Shown in pieces: positions 7,167-8,748 of a stretch of DNA of 8,748 nucleotides. Positions within the stretch are counted from its first letter, which is position 1, and the number at the start of each line of letters is the position of its first letter. A program made the translations under genes and the position numbers. The notes beneath the pieces are model-generated. The model was given only the letters and a program-made list of their open reading frames with translations, was not told the DNA's origin and searched no databases. Source of the DNA: Anaerolineales bacterium (GTDB taxonomy: Bacteria; Chloroflexota; Anaerolineae; Anaerolineales; Villigracilaceae); contig WGAD01000331.1 of assembly GCA_015489255.1 (NCBI GenBank), positions 1 through 8,748 of the forward strand. The letters run 5' to 3'.

Positions 7167-8748
7167 ACTGGTCACGTTGACGATCGACGGGAAACAGGTC
7201 ACTGTGCCGGCAGGCACGCTGATTGTGGACGCCGCCAAACAGGTGGGCGTGGACATCCCGGTCTTTTGCTATCATCCCAAGATGGAACCGGCGGGCATGT
7301 GCCGCATGTGCCTGGTCGAAGTCGGGCGCCCGGTCATCGATCGCGCCACCGGCCAGCCCGTGCTGGATGAAGACGGCCAGCCGCAGATCCGCTTCTTCCC
7401 CAAGCTGGAAACCGCCTGCACCAACCCAGTTTCGGAGGGGATGGTCGTCAAAACGCAGACGGAAAAGGCGGCTGCTGGCCGTAAGGAAATCCTGGAGTTT
7501 TTGCTCACCTCGCACCCGCTGGATTGCCCCATCTGCGACAAGGGCGGAGAATGCGCCCTGCAAGACCTGACCCTGGCGCACGGCCCGGCGCAGAGCCGCT
7601 TCCTCTTCGACGAAAAATTCCACAACGATAAACACGTCCCGCTGGGCGACCTGATTTACCTGGACCGTGAACGCTGCATCCAGTGCGGGCGCTGCATTCG
7701 CTTCCAGAAAGACATCGCCGGCGATGCGGTCATCCAGTTTTACCATCGTGGTCGGGCAACCGAGATCATCACCGTCTCCGACCCGGGCTTCGACTCGCTC
7801 TTCTCCGGCAACACCACCGACATTTGTCCGGTCGGCGCGTTGACGACGGCGGATTTCCGCTTTGGCGCCCGTCCCTGGGAACTGAAGGCGGCAGCCTCAA
7901 TCTGTTCCCAGTGCCCGGTAGGCTGCAACATCGTCTTCAACACCCGCCGCGAGGTCAAATCGGGCGGTCGGGTGGTCATCAAGCGAGTGATGCCGCGCCA
8001 GAACGAAGAAGTCAACGAACTGTGGATCTGCGACAAAGGACGTTTTGCCGCCTACCACTATACCGAAACCGAAAACCGCCTGACCGAACCGCTGATGCGG
8101 ACGGCGGAAGGCTTGCAACCCACCGACTGGGAAACCGCCCTGGACGCCGTTTCCGTCAAGATGGGCGCGGTTGGCCCCCAGGTCACCGTCCTGACCAGCG
8201 GGCGGCTTTCTAACGAAGACCTCTTCAACTTGAAGACCCTGGCCGATGAACTCGGCGGACAGGCGCTACTGTACACGGACATGGGCGGCGGCGAATGGAC
8301 GCAGCGTTACGGCCTGAGCGCAGGCGATGACCTGGGCGCTCTGGGCGCCGATGACGCGGTGGTCGTTGTGGCTGCCGATCTCTACGAAGAAGCGCCGGTC
8401 TGGTATTTGCGCGTCAAGGCGGCGGCGGAACGCGGCGCCCGCCTCTTTGTGCTCAACACCCGTGGCACGCGGCTGGATAAGTACGCCAGCCAGGTACAGC
8501 GTTATGCCCCGGGCGAGGCGGTGGCTGCCGTCCAGTCGCTGCCTGTGGACGAATTGCAAGCAGCCCGCCGCCTGGTGGTGTTCTACGGCGCGGACGGACT
8601 GGGACGGAAACAAACGGAAGCGCTGGCTGCCGCTTGCGGCGGCCTGCTGGAAGCGACCGGCCACGAGAACGGCCTGGTGGCCGTCTGGCCGCGGGTGAAC
8701 GACCAGGGCGCCTGGGAATTGGGTTTCCGCCCGGCAGAAGACCTGGCC
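7159..8748 (+). CDS. nuoG: NADH-quinone oxidoreductase subunit G, N-terminal part (3' end outside window)
   Basis: NuoG is the 75 kDa-type subunit, an iron-sulfur wire from NuoF/NuoE toward NuoI and NuoB. The frame stays open to the window end, giving 530 residues of a protein that usually has about 700-900. A plant-type ferredoxin domain holds N1b (Cys37, Cys48, Cys51, Cys87). N5 is His119, Cys123, Cys126 and Cys132 (HPLDCPICDKGGEC). N4 is Cys173, Cys176, Cys179 and Cys223 (RCIQCGRCIRF; DICPVGAL). N7, which only some bacteria retain, has its full set: Cys249, Cys252, Cys256 and Cys291 (ICSQCPVGC; WICDKGRF). From about 298 onward a degenerate molybdopterin-oxidoreductase-like domain begins. 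The 36-residue spacing between Cys51 and Cys87 resembles Thermus Nqo3. The gene overlaps nuoF by 8 bases. Confidence 0.95.
   Translation, partial: MSKLVTLTIDGKQVTVPAGTLIVDAAKQVGVDIPVFCYHPKMEPAGMCRMCLVEVGRPVIDRATGQPVLDEDGQPQIRFFPKLETACTNPVSEGMVVKTQTEKAAAGRKEILEFLLTSHPLDCPICDKGGECALQDLTLAHGPAQSRFLFDEKFHNDKHVPLGDLIYLDRERCIQCGRCIRFQKDIAGDAVIQFYHRGRATEIITVSDPGFDSLFSGNTTDICPVGALTTADFRFGARPWELKAAASICSQCPVGCNIVFNTRREVKSGGRVVIKRVMPRQNEEVNELWICDKGRFAAYHYTETENRLTEPLMRTAEGLQPTDWETALDAVSVKMGAVGPQVTVLTSGRLSNEDLFNLKTLADELGGQALLYTDMGGGEWTQRYGLSAGDDLGALGADDAVVVVAADLYEEAPVWYLRVKAAAERGARLFVLNTRGTRLDKYASQVQRYAPGEAVAAVQSLPVDELQAARRLVVFYGADGLGRKQTEALAAACGGLLEATGHENGLVAVWPRVNDQGAWELGFRPAEDLA

Noticed and set aside
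5889..7256. 455-codon open frame on the - strand antisense to nuoF
   Set aside because: It spans the well-conserved nuoF and both its junctions. Its product is low in recognisable motifs and looks like a codon-bias shadow.
7683..8213. 176-codon + strand frame inside nuoG
   Set aside because: It is in another frame of nuoG over the N4/N7 cysteine region. The NuoG frame explains the sequence and the overlapping product is Arg/Pro-rich without a known fold.

Overview
This window is ordinary core chromosome from a GC-rich bacterium. It holds two housekeeping blocks on the + strand: the end of a DNA primase gene followed by the primary sigma factor gene, then the first seven genes of a respiratory complex I (NADH:quinone oxidoreductase) operon, nuoA to nuoG. 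Every gene is on the + strand and almost all of the sequence is coding. I see no mobile element, tRNA, rRNA, CRISPR array, toxin or defence gene. The style of the primase and sigma factor, and a NuoG that resembles Thermus Nqo3, suggest Chloroflexota (Anaerolineae-like). That placement is inference from memory of the families, not from a search.

Region 1-2705 is dnaG (5' end outside the window) overlapping rpoD by 4 bases. It corresponds to the dnaG-rpoD part of the classical macromolecular synthesis operon, which couples replication priming to production of the main sigma factor. The RpoD protein has intact promoter-reading regions 2, 3 and 4. It also has an unusual insert of about 150 residues between regions 1.2 and 2.1, and a second insert of about 28 residues inside region 3.

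Region 2706-2822 is the only real intergenic space (117 bases) and is densely structured. It holds two extended -10 promoter elements, a CRP/FNR-like palindrome and a GC-rich inverted repeat. A Shine-Dalgarno sequence follows, which places the nuoA start at 2823. No U-tailed terminator is visible after rpoD, so some read-through from rpoD into nuo is possible.

Region 2823-8748 carries nuoA, B, C, D, E, F and the first 530 codons of nuoG. The genes are tightly packed, with gaps of 7-8 bases or overlaps of 1-10 bases, which fits one translationally coupled transcript. NuoE, F and G form the NADH-oxidising arm (FMN and clusters N1a, N3, N1b, N4, N5 and N7). NuoB, C and D form the connecting arm that carries N2 and the quinone site, and NuoA is the first membrane subunit. 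All cluster and cofactor ligands that can be checked are present, so this looks like a functional NADH-dependent complex I. The remaining subunits (H to N) presumably lie downstream of the window.

I did not find an undescribed multi-gene system. The observations most worth a second look are the two RpoD inserts and the compact control region in front of nuoA.
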